From Nocardioides sediminis (GTDB lineage Bacteria > Actinomycetota > Actinomycetes > Propionibacteriales > Nocardioidaceae), in contig NZ_PZYZ01000008.1 in the NCBI RefSeq assembly GCF_003047295.1, positions 179,894-243,893 of the forward strand: 64,000 bases of DNA, in the 5' to 3' direction. Position 1 is the stretch's first letter. Each line of letters opens with the position of its first letter. This document shows, piece after piece, positions 41,947-49,460 of this stretch. The position numbers and the translations under genes are program-made. Under the pieces are notes generated by a model. It saw only the letters and a program-made list of their open reading frames with translations, did not search any database and was not told where the DNA came from.

Positions 41947-42830
41947 TCCTGGCTCCCTTCCTGGTCGTCGTCCTCGTCGAGGCCGGCCTGCGTGGTGGCG
42001 TCCGAACCGCCCAGGAGGGGCTCGTCGGCGACCCAGCCCTGGTCGGCCAGGTCGGCAAGGTAGGCGTCGTAGTCGGCCTGGCTGACCACCTTGACGTTGA
42101 AGAGCATCCGCGAGTGGTAGGTGCCGCAGAGCTCGAAGCACTTGCCCATGTAGTCACCCTCGGTGGTCGGGGTGACCTGGAACTTGTTGACCCGGCCCGG
42201 GATGACGTCCATCTTCATCAGGAACGCGGGGACGCCGAAGTTGTGGATCACGTCCGGCGAGTGGAGGTTGAACTGGACCGACCGGTCGACGGGGAGCACC
42301 AGCGTGGGGATCTGGGACGCGGTGCCGGAGGTGTACGGCGTCGCGCCGCCCTCGCCCTGCTCGGTGTAGTTGAAGGTCCACGACCACTGCTGGCCGACCA
42401 CGTCGATGACGGTGTCGGGCTCGGGCTCGAGCGCGATCGCCTCGTCCTGCACCTTGACGGTCCAGTAGAAGAAGACGATCACCATCATGATCGGGGCGAT
42501 CGTGTAGAAGATCTCGAGCGGCAGGTTGTAGCGCGTCTGCACGGGGATCTCGTCGTCGTTGCGGCGGCGGTAGCGCACGACCACCCAGAGGATGAGGCCC
42601 CAGACGATGACGCCGGTGACCATGGCGGCGAGCCACGACCAGCGCCAGAGGTCGTAGGTCGCGGTGCCGGTCTCGGTGATCGGCTCCGGCATCGCCAGCC
42701 GGGCGATCTGGTCGGCGTCGGCGGCGTCGCCGCCGCACGCGCTGAGGAACATCAGCGTGGCGACCACGAGCACACCGGACGCGACCCGACGCACGGGCAC
42801 GGCTGCACGCTTGGGAAGTTGCAGACCCAC
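41943..42830 (-). CDS. ctaC: Cytochrome c oxidase subunit II
   Basis: A 295-residue subunit with a lipoprotein-type signal (LSAC), two transmembrane helices (about 68-90 and 108-130), and a cupredoxin domain with the CuA site: an upstream His in HNFGVPAF and the loop CFELCGTYHSRM. It receives electrons from QcrC. The GTG at 42830 is chosen because AGAGAGG lies 7 nt upstream. An ATG 111 nt further out would add a hydrophilic N-terminus that is not family-like. A TAGGGT box at 42868-42873 is the likely promoter of ctaC-ctaD-ctaF. Confidence 0.94.
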   Translation of the reverse strand: MGLQLPKRAAVPVRRVASGVLVVATLMFLSACGGDAADADQIARLAMPEPITETGTATYDLWRWSWLAAMVTGVIVWGLILWVVVRYRRRNDDEIPVQTRYNLPLEIFYTIAPIMMVIVFFYWTVKVQDEAIALEPEPDTVIDVVGQQWSWTFNYTEQGEGGATPYTSGTASQIPTLVLPVDRSVQFNLHSPDVIHNFGVPAFLMKMDVIPGRVNKFQVTPTTEGDYMGKCFELCGTYHSRMLFNVKVVSQADYDAYLADLADQGWVADEPLLGGSDATTQAGLDEDDDQEGSQE

Positions 42831-42867
42831 GAACGAGCCTCTCTTTCGGTCAGTCTCGACTGGACGA

Positions 42868-42873
42868 ACCCTA
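42868..42873 (-). promoter_or_regulatory. -10 box of ctaC-ctaD-ctaF
   Basis: TAGGGT about 38 nt before the ctaC GTG, giving a short leader that includes the AGAGAGG ribosome-binding site. Confidence 0.5.
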
Positions 42874-42945
42874 TCGCCAATCCGTGCACATGGGTGGGGC
42901 GGGTGGGGTGTCGACGCGCACACCTGCCCCTCCGTCGCCATGGTC

Positions 42946-42951
42946 TAGGTT
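42946..42951 (+). promoter_or_regulatory. Leaderless -10 box for the cysteine desulfurase gene
   Basis: TAGGTT, 6 nt before the GTG at 42958. Confidence 0.6.
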
Positions 42952-42957
42952 CGGTGC

Positions 42958-44112
42958 GTGAGCAACGCGTCCACCGCCGGCCCCGGTGGGCCGGCCGGCG
43001 ACCGGCCCGTCGACCTCGACGCGGCGTCCTCCACCACGCTGCACCCGGCTGCGCGCGAGGTGCTCCTGGCGGCCCTGGACCGGGGGTACGCCGACCCGCG
43101 GCGGCTGCACGGCAACGCGCGCAACGCCCGCCTGCTCCTCGACAACGCCCGCGAGGCCACGGCCGCCGCCCTCGGCGTACGCCCCGACGAGGTCACCTTC
43201 ACCTCCAGCGGCACCGACGCGGTCCACCGCGGCCTCCTGGGCCTGGTGCGCGGCTCCCGCCGCGGCGACCTGGTGGTGCACTCCGCCGTCGAGCACTCGG
43301 CGGTGCTGCACGCCGTCGAGTGGGGAGCCCGAGGGCTGTCCGTCCCGGTCGACGGCCAGGGACGGGCCGACGCCCACGACGTCGTCGGGGCCGCGACGGG
43401 CCACGACGTCGCCGTCGTCGCGCTCCAGACCGCCAACCACGAGGTCGGCACGCTGCAGGACGTCGGCGCCCTCGAGCTGTCGGACGGCGTACCCCTGTTC
43501 ACCGACGCCTGCGCCTCGATGGGCAGGCTCCCCCTCCCCGACGGGTGGGCGGTGGCGGCCGGCTCGGCCCACAAGTGGGGCGGCCCGGCGGGGGTCGGCG
43601 TGCTGCTGGTCCGCAAGGGCGCCCGCTGGCGCAACCCCTTCCCCGGCGACGACCGGGTCGACGAGCGCACCGCCGGCTTCGAGAACGTGCCCGCGGCGCT
43701 GGCCGCCGCCGCGGCCCTGCAGGCGGTGGTGGCCGAGCGCGACGAGGTCAACCCGCGCCACCACGCGCTCGTCGACGTCGTACGCCGCAGGGTCGCCGCC
43801 GAGGTCCCGGACGTGGAGGTGGTCGGCGACCCCGACGTCCGGCTCCCCCACCTCGTGACCTTCTCCTGCCTCTACCTCGACGGCGAGGCGCTCGTGCACG
43901 AGCTCGACCGTCGCGGCTTCGGGATCGCCAGCGGGTCGGCCTGCACCTCCTCCACGCTGGCGCCGAGCCACGTGCTGGAGGCCATGGGCGTGCTCACCCA
44001 CGGCAACGTGCGGCTCTCCCTGCAGCGGGACGCCACGCGTGCCCAGGTCGACGCCTTCTGCGACGCACTCCCGGACGTGGTGCGGGAGCTCCGGGCCCGG
44101 GTGGGCCTGTGA
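42958..44112 (+). CDS. Cysteine desulfurase (NifS/IscS class)
   Basis: A 384-residue PLP enzyme that removes sulfur from cysteine to form a persulfide. The PLP lysine is in GSAHKWGGPAG and the catalytic Cys in SGSACTSSTLAP, in the long flexible loop typical of class I. The N-terminus (LDAASSTTLHPAARE) also fits. Its stop overlaps the start of a TusA-type carrier (GTGA), so the pair forms a sulfur relay. Likely acceptors include thiolated tRNA, Fe-S clusters or molybdenum cofactor sulfuration; the last is notable because of the molybdoenzyme 14 kb away. Confidence 0.9.
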   Translation: MSNASTAGPGGPAGDRPVDLDAASSTTLHPAAREVLLAALDRGYADPRRLHGNARNARLLLDNAREATAAALGVRPDEVTFTSSGTDAVHRGLLGLVRGSRRGDLVVHSAVEHSAVLHAVEWGARGLSVPVDGQGRADAHDVVGAATGHDVAVVALQTANHEVGTLQDVGALELSDGVPLFTDACASMGRLPLPDGWAVAAGSAHKWGGPAGVGVLLVRKGARWRNPFPGDDRVDERTAGFENVPAALAAAAALQAVVAERDEVNPRHHALVDVVRRRVAAEVPDVEVVGDPDVRLPHLVTFSCLYLDGEALVHELDRRGFGIASGSACTSSTLAPSHVLEAMGVLTHGNVRLSLQRDATRAQVDAFCDALPDVVRELRARVGL

Positions 44113-44369
44113 GCGGCCGCGGGACCTCGGTGGACCTGGAGCTCGACTGCCGCGACCTGCGCTGCCCGATGCCGATCATCGAGCTGGCCCGGCACCTGGC
44201 CGACGTCGAGCCGGGCCGGGTGATCGGCGTCGTCGCCCACGACCCGGCCGCGCGCGCCGACGTACCGGCGTGGTGCCGGATGCGGGAGCAGGAGTACGTG
44301 GGCGAGGACGTCGCCGACGACGGCGCGCCGCGCTATCTCGTGAGGCGCGTCAGGGGTGCAGCGTCTTGA
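44109..44369 (+). CDS. TusA-family sulfur carrier
   Basis: An 86-residue sulfurtransferase-like carrier. The CPxP motif occurs as LRCPMPIIELAR, with the persulfide-carrying Cys. The rest follows the TusA two-layer pattern (VIGVVAHDPAARADVPAWCRMREQEYV). The GTG start overlaps the desulfurase stop, so sulfur is probably handed directly from that enzyme. Its 3' end overlaps the convergent kinase gene by 20 bp. Confidence 0.9.
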   Translation: MSGRGTSVDLELDCRDLRCPMPIIELARHLADVEPGRVIGVVAHDPAARADVPAWCRMREQEYVGEDVADDGAPRYLVRRVRGAAS

Positions 44370-45336
44370 GGTGGGGCTCGACGTCGGCGACGGCGTCGGG
44401 GCCGTAGGTCGCCTCCAGGCGCCGCAGGAACCCGGCGCGCGACAGCGTGTACTCCTGCGTGCCGACCTGCTCGACGACGTGGACCGCGAGCAGGCAGCCG
44501 AGCTGGGCGGCGCGCTCCAGCGAGAGGCCCCAGTCGAGCGCGGCCAGGAAGCCGGCGCGGAAGGCGTCGCCCACGCCGGTGGGCTCGACCTTCTTGATCT
44601 CCGGGACGGCGGCGACGGTGATCGACTCCTCGCCCGCGCGGTCGATCCGGACCCCCTCGGAGCCCAGCGTGACGACCCAGGTGCCGACGCGGTCGAGGAC
44701 CTCCTGCGGCGACCAGCCGGTCTTCTGGGTGATCAGGCTGGCCTCGTACTCGTTGGAGAACAGGATCTCGGCGCCGTCGATCAGCGGCCGGATCAGCTCG
44801 CCGTCGCCGAACGCGAGCTGCTGGGACGGGTCGGCGACGAACTTGTAGCCGCGCTGGCGGCACTCGTCGGTGTGGCGGAGCATCCCCTGCGGGTCGTCCG
44901 GGCCGATGAGGACGTAGTCGGGGGTGCCGACGCGGTCGACGATCGGCTTGAGCTCGATCTCGCGGGCCTCGCTCATCGCACCGGCGTAGAAGGAGGCGAT
45001 CTGCGCGTGGGCGGCGTCGTTGGTGCACACGAAGCGCGCCGTGTGCCGGGTCTCGGAGGTGTGGACCGCGGTGCAGTCGACGTTGTGCCGCTCCAGCCAG
45101 GAGCGGTACTCGGCGAAGTCCTCGCCGACCGCGCCCACCAGCACGGGCCGCAGGCCCAGGTTGCCGAGGCCGAAGCAGATGTTGGCCGCGCACCCTCCGC
45201 GGCGTACCTCCAGCTCCTCGACCAGGAAGGACACCGAGAGCTTGTCGAGCTGGTCGACGACGAGGCTGTCGGAGAACTTCCCCGGGAAGGACATCAGATG
45301 GTCGGTCGCGATGGATCCGGCGATCAGCAGAGGCAC
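44350..45336 (-). CDS. adoK: PfkB-family kinase, adenosine kinase (AdoK/CbhK-like)
   Basis: A 328-residue kinase closely resembling M. tuberculosis AdoK (Rv2202c): GSIATDHLMSFPGKF at the N-terminus, RGGCAANICFGLGNLG, AQIASFYAGAMSEARE in the middle, ADPSQQLA, and the catalytic TGVGDAFRAGFLAALDWG near residue 265. Bacterial adenosine kinase salvages adenosine to AMP. An older naming links the family to carbohydrate kinases. The GTG start has TAGTGT 6 nt upstream. It is convergent with the TusA gene and divergent from the small gene at 45399. Confidence 0.9.
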   Translation of the reverse strand: MPLLIAGSIATDHLMSFPGKFSDSLVVDQLDKLSVSFLVEELEVRRGGCAANICFGLGNLGLRPVLVGAVGEDFAEYRSWLERHNVDCTAVHTSETRHTARFVCTNDAAHAQIASFYAGAMSEAREIELKPIVDRVGTPDYVLIGPDDPQGMLRHTDECRQRGYKFVADPSQQLAFGDGELIRPLIDGAEILFSNEYEASLITQKTGWSPQEVLDRVGTWVVTLGSEGVRIDRAGEESITVAAVPEIKKVEPTGVGDAFRAGFLAALDWGLSLERAAQLGCLLAVHVVEQVGTQEYTLSRAGFLRRLEATYGPDAVADVEPHLKTLHP

Positions 45337-45342
45337 GCGGGA

Positions 45343-45348
45343 ACACTA
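45343..45348 (-). promoter_or_regulatory. Leaderless -10 box for adoK
   Basis: TAGTGT, 6 nt before the GTG at 45336. Confidence 0.55.
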
Positions 45349-45385
45349 CCTCCCGGTACTGCTGGGGATACCCCGCGGTAGCCCC

Positions 45386-45391
45386 TAGCGT
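45386..45391 (+). promoter_or_regulatory. Leaderless -10 box for the 78-residue protein gene
   Basis: TAGCGT, 7 nt before the ATG at 45399. Confidence 0.5.
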
Positions 45392-45398
45392 CGGTGAC

Positions 45399-45635
45399 AT
45401 GACATCAACCGATGGCGCCTCCCGCCTCACGCACGCCGAGCTCGCGAGCACCGCCGAGATGGCCGACGACTGCCGTGCCACCAGCCACAACCTGCGTCTC
45501 GAGCGGGCCGCCCGGGCGGCCGTGCAGGGTCCGCCCAGCATCCGCTACGAGGACTACCCCGCCGAGGTCGCCAAGCGCGACATCCGGGTCAGCGAGGCCG
45601 CCGCCCGGCTGGCCGAGGCGCTCTACGGGAAGTAG
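45399..45635 (+). CDS. Small hypothetical helical protein
   Basis: A 78-residue soluble protein, predicted mostly helical (AELASTAEMADDCRATSHNLRLERAARAA, VSEAAARLAEALYG), with one central YEDYPAEVAKRD segment. No family recognised. It has a leaderless promoter box and its own strong terminator, so it is a well-defined single-gene unit between adoK and the iron-sulfur insertion gene. Confidence 0.7.
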   Translation: MTSTDGASRLTHAELASTAEMADDCRATSHNLRLERAARAAVQGPPSIRYEDYPAEVAKRDIRVSEAAARLAEALYGK

Positions 45636-45646
45636 CCGCACGCACG

Positions 45647-45682
45647 ACGAAGGGCCCCTGCCGGTCGGCAGGGGCCCTTCGT
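45647..45682. terminator. Bidirectional terminator between the hypothetical gene and erpA-like gene
   Basis: A 16-bp stem ACGAAGGGCCCCTGCC / GGCAGGGGCCCTTCGT with a GGTC loop, 11 bp after the stop of the small gene and 25 bp before the end of the convergent ErpA-like gene. One of the longest perfect inverted repeats I noticed in the window. Confidence 0.85.
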
Positions 45683-45707
45683 GCTGCTCGAGGCGGCGCG
45701 GCCTCGA

Positions 45708-46070
45708 TCAGTGGAACGAGTCGCCGCAGGCGCAGGAGCCGGTGGCGTTGGGGTTGTCGATCGTGAAGCCCTGCTTCTCGATGCTGTCCACGAAGTCGAT
45801 CATCGCGCCGTTGAGGTAGGGGACGCTCATCCGGTCGACGACCACGGTCACGCCGTCGAAGTCGGTGGTGACGTCGCCGTCGAGGGTGCGCTCGTCGAAG
45901 AAGAGCTGGTAGCGCAGGCCCGAGCAGCCACCGGGCTGGACGGAGATGCGCAGGGCGAGGTCGTCGCGACCCTCCTGCTCGAGGAGGCTCTTGACCTTGG
46001 CGGCGGCGACATCGCTCAGGTTGATCTGGTCGGTGCGGCGGTCAGTGGTCGTGTCGACCTGCTCGGTCAT
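45708..46070 (-). CDS. ErpA/HesB-family iron-sulfur cluster insertion protein
   Basis: A 120-residue A-type carrier. The three cluster-binding cysteines are in GGCSGLRYQL and GSCACGDSFH. The fold segments INLSDVAAAKVKSLL and VVVDRMSVPYLNGAMIDF are typical. It delivers [4Fe-4S] or [2Fe-2S] clusters to target enzymes. The ATG at 46070 has GGAG 6 nt upstream; two upstream ATGs in frame would add a 4- or 16-residue extension. Equivalent to Rv2204c. Respiratory Rieske and molybdo-iron-sulfur proteins encoded nearby are possible clients. Confidence 0.92.
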   Translation of the reverse strand: MTEQVDTTTDRRTDQINLSDVAAAKVKSLLEQEGRDDLALRISVQPGGCSGLRYQLFFDERTLDGDVTTDFDGVTVVVDRMSVPYLNGAMIDFVDSIEKQGFTIDNPNATGSCACGDSFH

Positions 46071-46149
46071 CTGCTGCTCCATCGTCTGTCGAGGGTGGTA
46101 CCGGTCCAATGGTCGCACATGCCGGGTTATTCCACCCGCCCGACGGCCG

Positions 46150-47232
46150 TCAGCGGGACCAGGTGCGCGCGACCCGCGCGGCGAGGTCGCTCAGCGCGCC
46201 CGACGGGTCGCCGAAGGCCCGCTCCTCCCCCACCAGGTCGACCAGCGAGTAGGCCGACTCGATGCCCAGCGCGCGCATCTCCCGGGCGCCGACGAGCACC
46301 TGCCCGGCCAGCGCCACGCACGGACGCAGCGCGTCCGCGGCGACCTCCGCCACGCCGTACGGCACCTTGCCGGAGCGGCTGGAGAAGTCGAAGGCGCCCT
46401 CGCCGGTGATGACCAGGTCGGCCTTGCGGGCGCGCTCGGCGAGCCGGACGTGCTCGGCGACGAGGGCGATGCCGGGCTGCCGGGTGGCGCCGAGGGCCAG
46501 CAGCGCGTAGCCGATGCCGCCGGCGGCCCCGGCGCCCTTGTCCAGCGACGTACGCCGGTCGGTGGCGGCCGCGAACGCCTCCAGCCAGCCGTCGACCTCG
46601 GCCACCTGCTCCTCGGGGATCCCCTTCTGGGCGCCGAAGGACTTGGTGGTGCCGAAGAGCCCGGTCAGCGGGATGTCGATGTCGGTGGCGGCGACCAGCG
46701 TGACGCCGGCGAGCCGCTCGCGTGCGGGGGCGAGGTCGACGGTGGTCACGGTGTCCAGGGCGATGGCGCCGCTGTCGAGGATCCCGTCGGAGCGCGCACC
46801 GAGGGCGGCCAGCACGCCGGCGCCGCCGTCGTTGGTGCCGGAGCCACCGAGGCCGACCACGACCGTGGTGGCGCCCGCCTCCACGGCGGCGAGCACGAGC
46901 TCGCCGACGCCGTTGCTGCTGGCGAACTCCACGCCGCCCTCGACCAGGTGCAGGCCGACGGCCTGCGCGCTCTCGACGTAGGCCACGTCGTCGACGGCCA
47001 GGATGGTCGCCGGGACGCGCTCTCCGTGCGGTGCCTCGACCGTCACGGCGAGCAGCTCGCCGCCCAGGGCCGCGTGCAGCACGTCGACGAACCCGGGGCC
47101 GCCGTCGGCCATCGGGGCCAGGTCGAGCACGTCGTCGGGCGCCTGCCGGGCCCAGCCGGTCGCGATGGCCTCCGCGGCCTCGACCGCGGTCAGGGTGCCG
47201 GAGAACTTGTCCGGCGCGATCAGCACGCGCAT
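46150..47232 (-). CDS. Glycerate kinase (GlxK family)
   Basis: A 360-residue glycerate 2-kinase. It begins MRVLIAPDKFSGTLTAVEAAEAI, typical of the family, and has a GLGGSGTNDGGAGVLAALGA nucleotide-binding segment and a late VITGEGAFDFSSRSGKVPYGV motif. It phosphorylates glycerate arising from glyoxylate or serine breakdown. The start at 47232 is six codons inside the longest frame, with CAGGAT 6 nt upstream. Equivalent to Rv2205c, so it belongs to the conserved block. It nevertheless abuts the catabolic region, much as glxK sits with allantoin genes in E. coli. Confidence 0.92.
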   Translation of the reverse strand: MRVLIAPDKFSGTLTAVEAAEAIATGWARQAPDDVLDLAPMADGGPGFVDVLHAALGGELLAVTVEAPHGERVPATILAVDDVAYVESAQAVGLHLVEGGVEFASSNGVGELVLAAVEAGATTVVVGLGGSGTNDGGAGVLAALGARSDGILDSGAIALDTVTTVDLAPARERLAGVTLVAATDIDIPLTGLFGTTKSFGAQKGIPEEQVAEVDGWLEAFAAATDRRTSLDKGAGAAGGIGYALLALGATRQPGIALVAEHVRLAERARKADLVITGEGAFDFSSRSGKVPYGVAEVAADALRPCVALAGQVLVGAREMRALGIESAYSLVDLVGEERAFGDPSGALSDLAARVARTWSR

Positions 47233-47308
47233 GGCGCCATCCTGACGCATCCCGCCGACACCTGAGCACCGCCTCGGCGTCCGGTGCCGGCGGAACGTCC
47301 TGCTCGGG

Positions 47309-48403
47309 TCAGCCCAGGTCGACGATCGCGGCCACCGGGCCGCCGCCGTCGGGACCCTGGTGGGCCGCGGAGACGGACACGAAGACCGCCGGGTCGCCCG
47401 TCACGGCGGCGGTCACGCCGCCGACGCACGCCTTGATCTGCCGGTGCCAGTGGACGTCGGAGTCGTCCAGCATCGCGTTGCGCCGACCCCGCACCTCGCC
47501 GTCCTGGGACGCCTCGCACTTGAGGAAGAGGTTGACCAGGCGGCCGTCGAGGTCGGTGTGGTGGGGCCGCTCGGGCAGCTCGAGGCCGGCGTCGCGGATG
47601 GCCTCCCAGAGCCCGTCCTGGTCGAGGGCGTCCTTCATCACCGAGTGGCCGATCCGGTAGCGGCCGCCCACGCCGGTCGCGTTGCCGACCACGACGACCT
47701 GCGCCTGGTCGAGCTCGACGCCCGAGGAGCAGGAGGCCACCGAGGAGAAGAGCGACCGGTCGTGCATGACGTCCTCGTCGGTCGGCATCTCGATCTCGCC
47801 CAGCGCCACGGCGATGCCCAGCGCGGTGCAGCCGTTGGAGAGGTCCATCGACTCGTGGGTGTGCTCGGTCCACACCGTCTTGCCGCGCGACTTGGCGTCG
47901 CGGATGGTGTGGATCGTGAGCAGCGGGGTCTTGGTCTGCACGTAGTGCACGTCGGCGGGGTCGGAGATCCCGGCCCGCTCCATCGCCACCCTCACCGCGT
48001 CGGCGACCTTGGTGACCATCGCGGTCCGGCCGATGTCCTCGGGGGCGAGCACCTCGCTCATCGCGAACCCGACGGTCAGGCGCGGCTCGTCGGTCGGCTC
48101 GGCGTCGGTGGTGGCGAAGATCGTGGCGTGCGGGCTGATGACCCCGTCGGTGCCGCCGGACCACACGATGGGGACCTGCTTCACCGCGTCGGGGTCGGCC
48201 CCCTTCTCGACCAGGACCTCGCGGAAGGCCCGGTCGGCGATGATGCGGGTGTAGTCGTTGACACCGCCGTTGCCCTCGGTCTTGCCGATGATGGCGATCA
48301 CGCGGTCGGCGGCCATCACCCCGTCGTCGATGAGCCTCGCGAGCTCGGAGGCGTCGGCGACGGAGTGGATGGGGACCTTGCGGACTTCGATGGCGCTGGG
48401 CAT
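47309..48403 (-). CDS. Ring-opening amidohydrolase (cyanuric acid amidohydrolase / barbiturase family)
   Basis: A 364-residue member of the small family whose known enzymes hydrolyse cyanuric acid or barbituric acid. The three repeated units each show the expected Ser-Lys pair: K41 (IIGKTEGNG) and S82 (VWSGGTDG), a second Lys in QTKTPLLT with Ser in ASCSSGVEL, and a third Lys in RQIKACVGG with Ser in VSVSAAHQGPDGG. The C-terminal AAHQGP metal loop is present. Sequence by eye does not separate the two activities; the purine/pyrimidine-type neighbours favour barbiturase. GAAAGGAA lies 7 nt before the ATG, 11 bp after the carbamate kinase. Confidence 0.9.
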   Translation of the reverse strand: MPSAIEVRKVPIHSVADASELARLIDDGVMAADRVIAIIGKTEGNGGVNDYTRIIADRAFREVLVEKGADPDAVKQVPIVWSGGTDGVISPHATIFATTDAEPTDEPRLTVGFAMSEVLAPEDIGRTAMVTKVADAVRVAMERAGISDPADVHYVQTKTPLLTIHTIRDAKSRGKTVWTEHTHESMDLSNGCTALGIAVALGEIEMPTDEDVMHDRSLFSSVASCSSGVELDQAQVVVVGNATGVGGRYRIGHSVMKDALDQDGLWEAIRDAGLELPERPHHTDLDGRLVNLFLKCEASQDGEVRGRRNAMLDDSDVHWHRQIKACVGGVTAAVTGDPAVFVSVSAAHQGPDGGGPVAAIVDLG

Positions 48404-48414
48404 GGGCGTTCCTT

Positions 48415-49350
48415 TCAGGTGGGTACGACGACGGTGCCCGCACCGCCGTGGACGGCGGCGACGATGCTGGTGAGGTCGGTGATGACGGACGTGCGGCCGG
48501 TGGCCTCGACGAACCGGCAGGCGGCATCGACCTTGGGCCCCATGGAGCCGGAGGCGAACTCCCCCCGCTCGCCGTACGCGCGCAGCTGCCCGACGGTGAC
48601 CCTGCCGATCGGCTCGGCCTCCGGGGTGCCGAAGGCCAGGACCGCCTGCGGCACGTCGGTGGCGATGACGAGCACGTCGGCGTCGAGCGCGCGGGCGAGC
48701 AGGGCGGCGCCGAGGTCCTTGTCGATGACGGCCTCGACGCCGCGCAGGGTGCCGTCGGCCTCGCGGACGGTGGGGATGCCGCCGCCGCCGTTGGCGACGA
48801 CCACGTAGCCGGCCGCGAGGAGGGCCTGGGCGGCCGGCGCGTCGAGGACCTCGAGCGGCTCCGGGGAGGCGACCACCCGCCGCCAGCCCCGCTCGCCGCG
48901 GTCCTCCCAGGTCTCGCCGTGCTCGATCATCGGCGTCGCCTCGTCGGCGCTGACGTAGCGGCCGATGGGCTTGGTGGGGCGCGCGAAGCCGGGGTCGTCC
49001 GCGTCGACCAGGGTGCGGGTCACGACGGTGGCGCAGGGACGCGTGATGCCACGCCGGGACAGGGCCGCGTCGAGGGCGTTCATCAGGACGAATCCGAGCG
49101 TGCCCTGGGTCTGCGCGCCGCACCAGTCGAGCGGGACCGGCGGGACGACCGCGGCGGCCAGCTCGTTCTTGACCAGGAGGTTGCCGACCTGGGGGCCGTT
49201 GCCGTGGGTGATGACCACGTCCGCGCCGCTGGCGACCAGCTCGGCGACAGCCTCCATCGCCACCTCGGCGGCCGCGATCTGGTCCTCGGGACGCGCCCGC
49301 CCCTCGGCGTTGGTCATGGCGTTGCCGCCCAGTGCGAGGAGGACCAACAT
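48415..49350 (-). CDS. Carbamate kinase
   Basis: A 311-residue amino-acid-kinase-fold enzyme. It has LLALGGNAM at the N-terminus, ITHGNGPQVGN, RPTKPIGRY, ANGGGGIPTV, and IDKDLGAALLARAL with the catalytic Lys. It normally runs towards ATP, carbon dioxide and ammonia from carbamoyl phosphate. A carbamoyl phosphate source would be a carbamoyltransferase, which I do not find in the window. It forms a pair with the ring-opening amidohydrolase, and the leaderless ATG is set by TAGGTT 7 nt upstream, so this pair can be expressed apart from the upstream operon. Confidence 0.93.
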   Translation of the reverse strand: MLVLLALGGNAMTNAEGRARPEDQIAAAEVAMEAVAELVASGADVVITHGNGPQVGNLLVKNELAAAVVPPVPLDWCGAQTQGTLGFVLMNALDAALSRRGITRPCATVVTRTLVDADDPGFARPTKPIGRYVSADEATPMIEHGETWEDRGERGWRRVVASPEPLEVLDAPAAQALLAAGYVVVANGGGGIPTVREADGTLRGVEAVIDKDLGAALLARALDADVLVIATDVPQAVLAFGTPEAEPIGRVTVGQLRAYGERGEFASGSMGPKVDAACRFVEATGRTSVITDLTSIVAAVHGGAGTVVVPT

Positions 49351-49357
49351 GTCGACG

Positions 49358-49363
49358 AACCTA
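49358..49363 (-). promoter_or_regulatory. Leaderless -10 box for carbamate kinase-amidohydrolase
   Basis: TAGGTT, 7 nt before the ATG at 49350, in the 110-bp spacer after the LanC-like gene. The spacer also holds a GGCACTTGTTGCC dyad upstream of the box, a possible operator. Confidence 0.5.
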
Positions 49364-49460
49364 GTCGCGCGCGCGGCGGTCGGGCACCACCAACAACGGT
49401 CAACCAACGGCGTCCCGGATGGCACTTGTTGCCAAAGCACATCACCCGTGCCGGAGCGTG

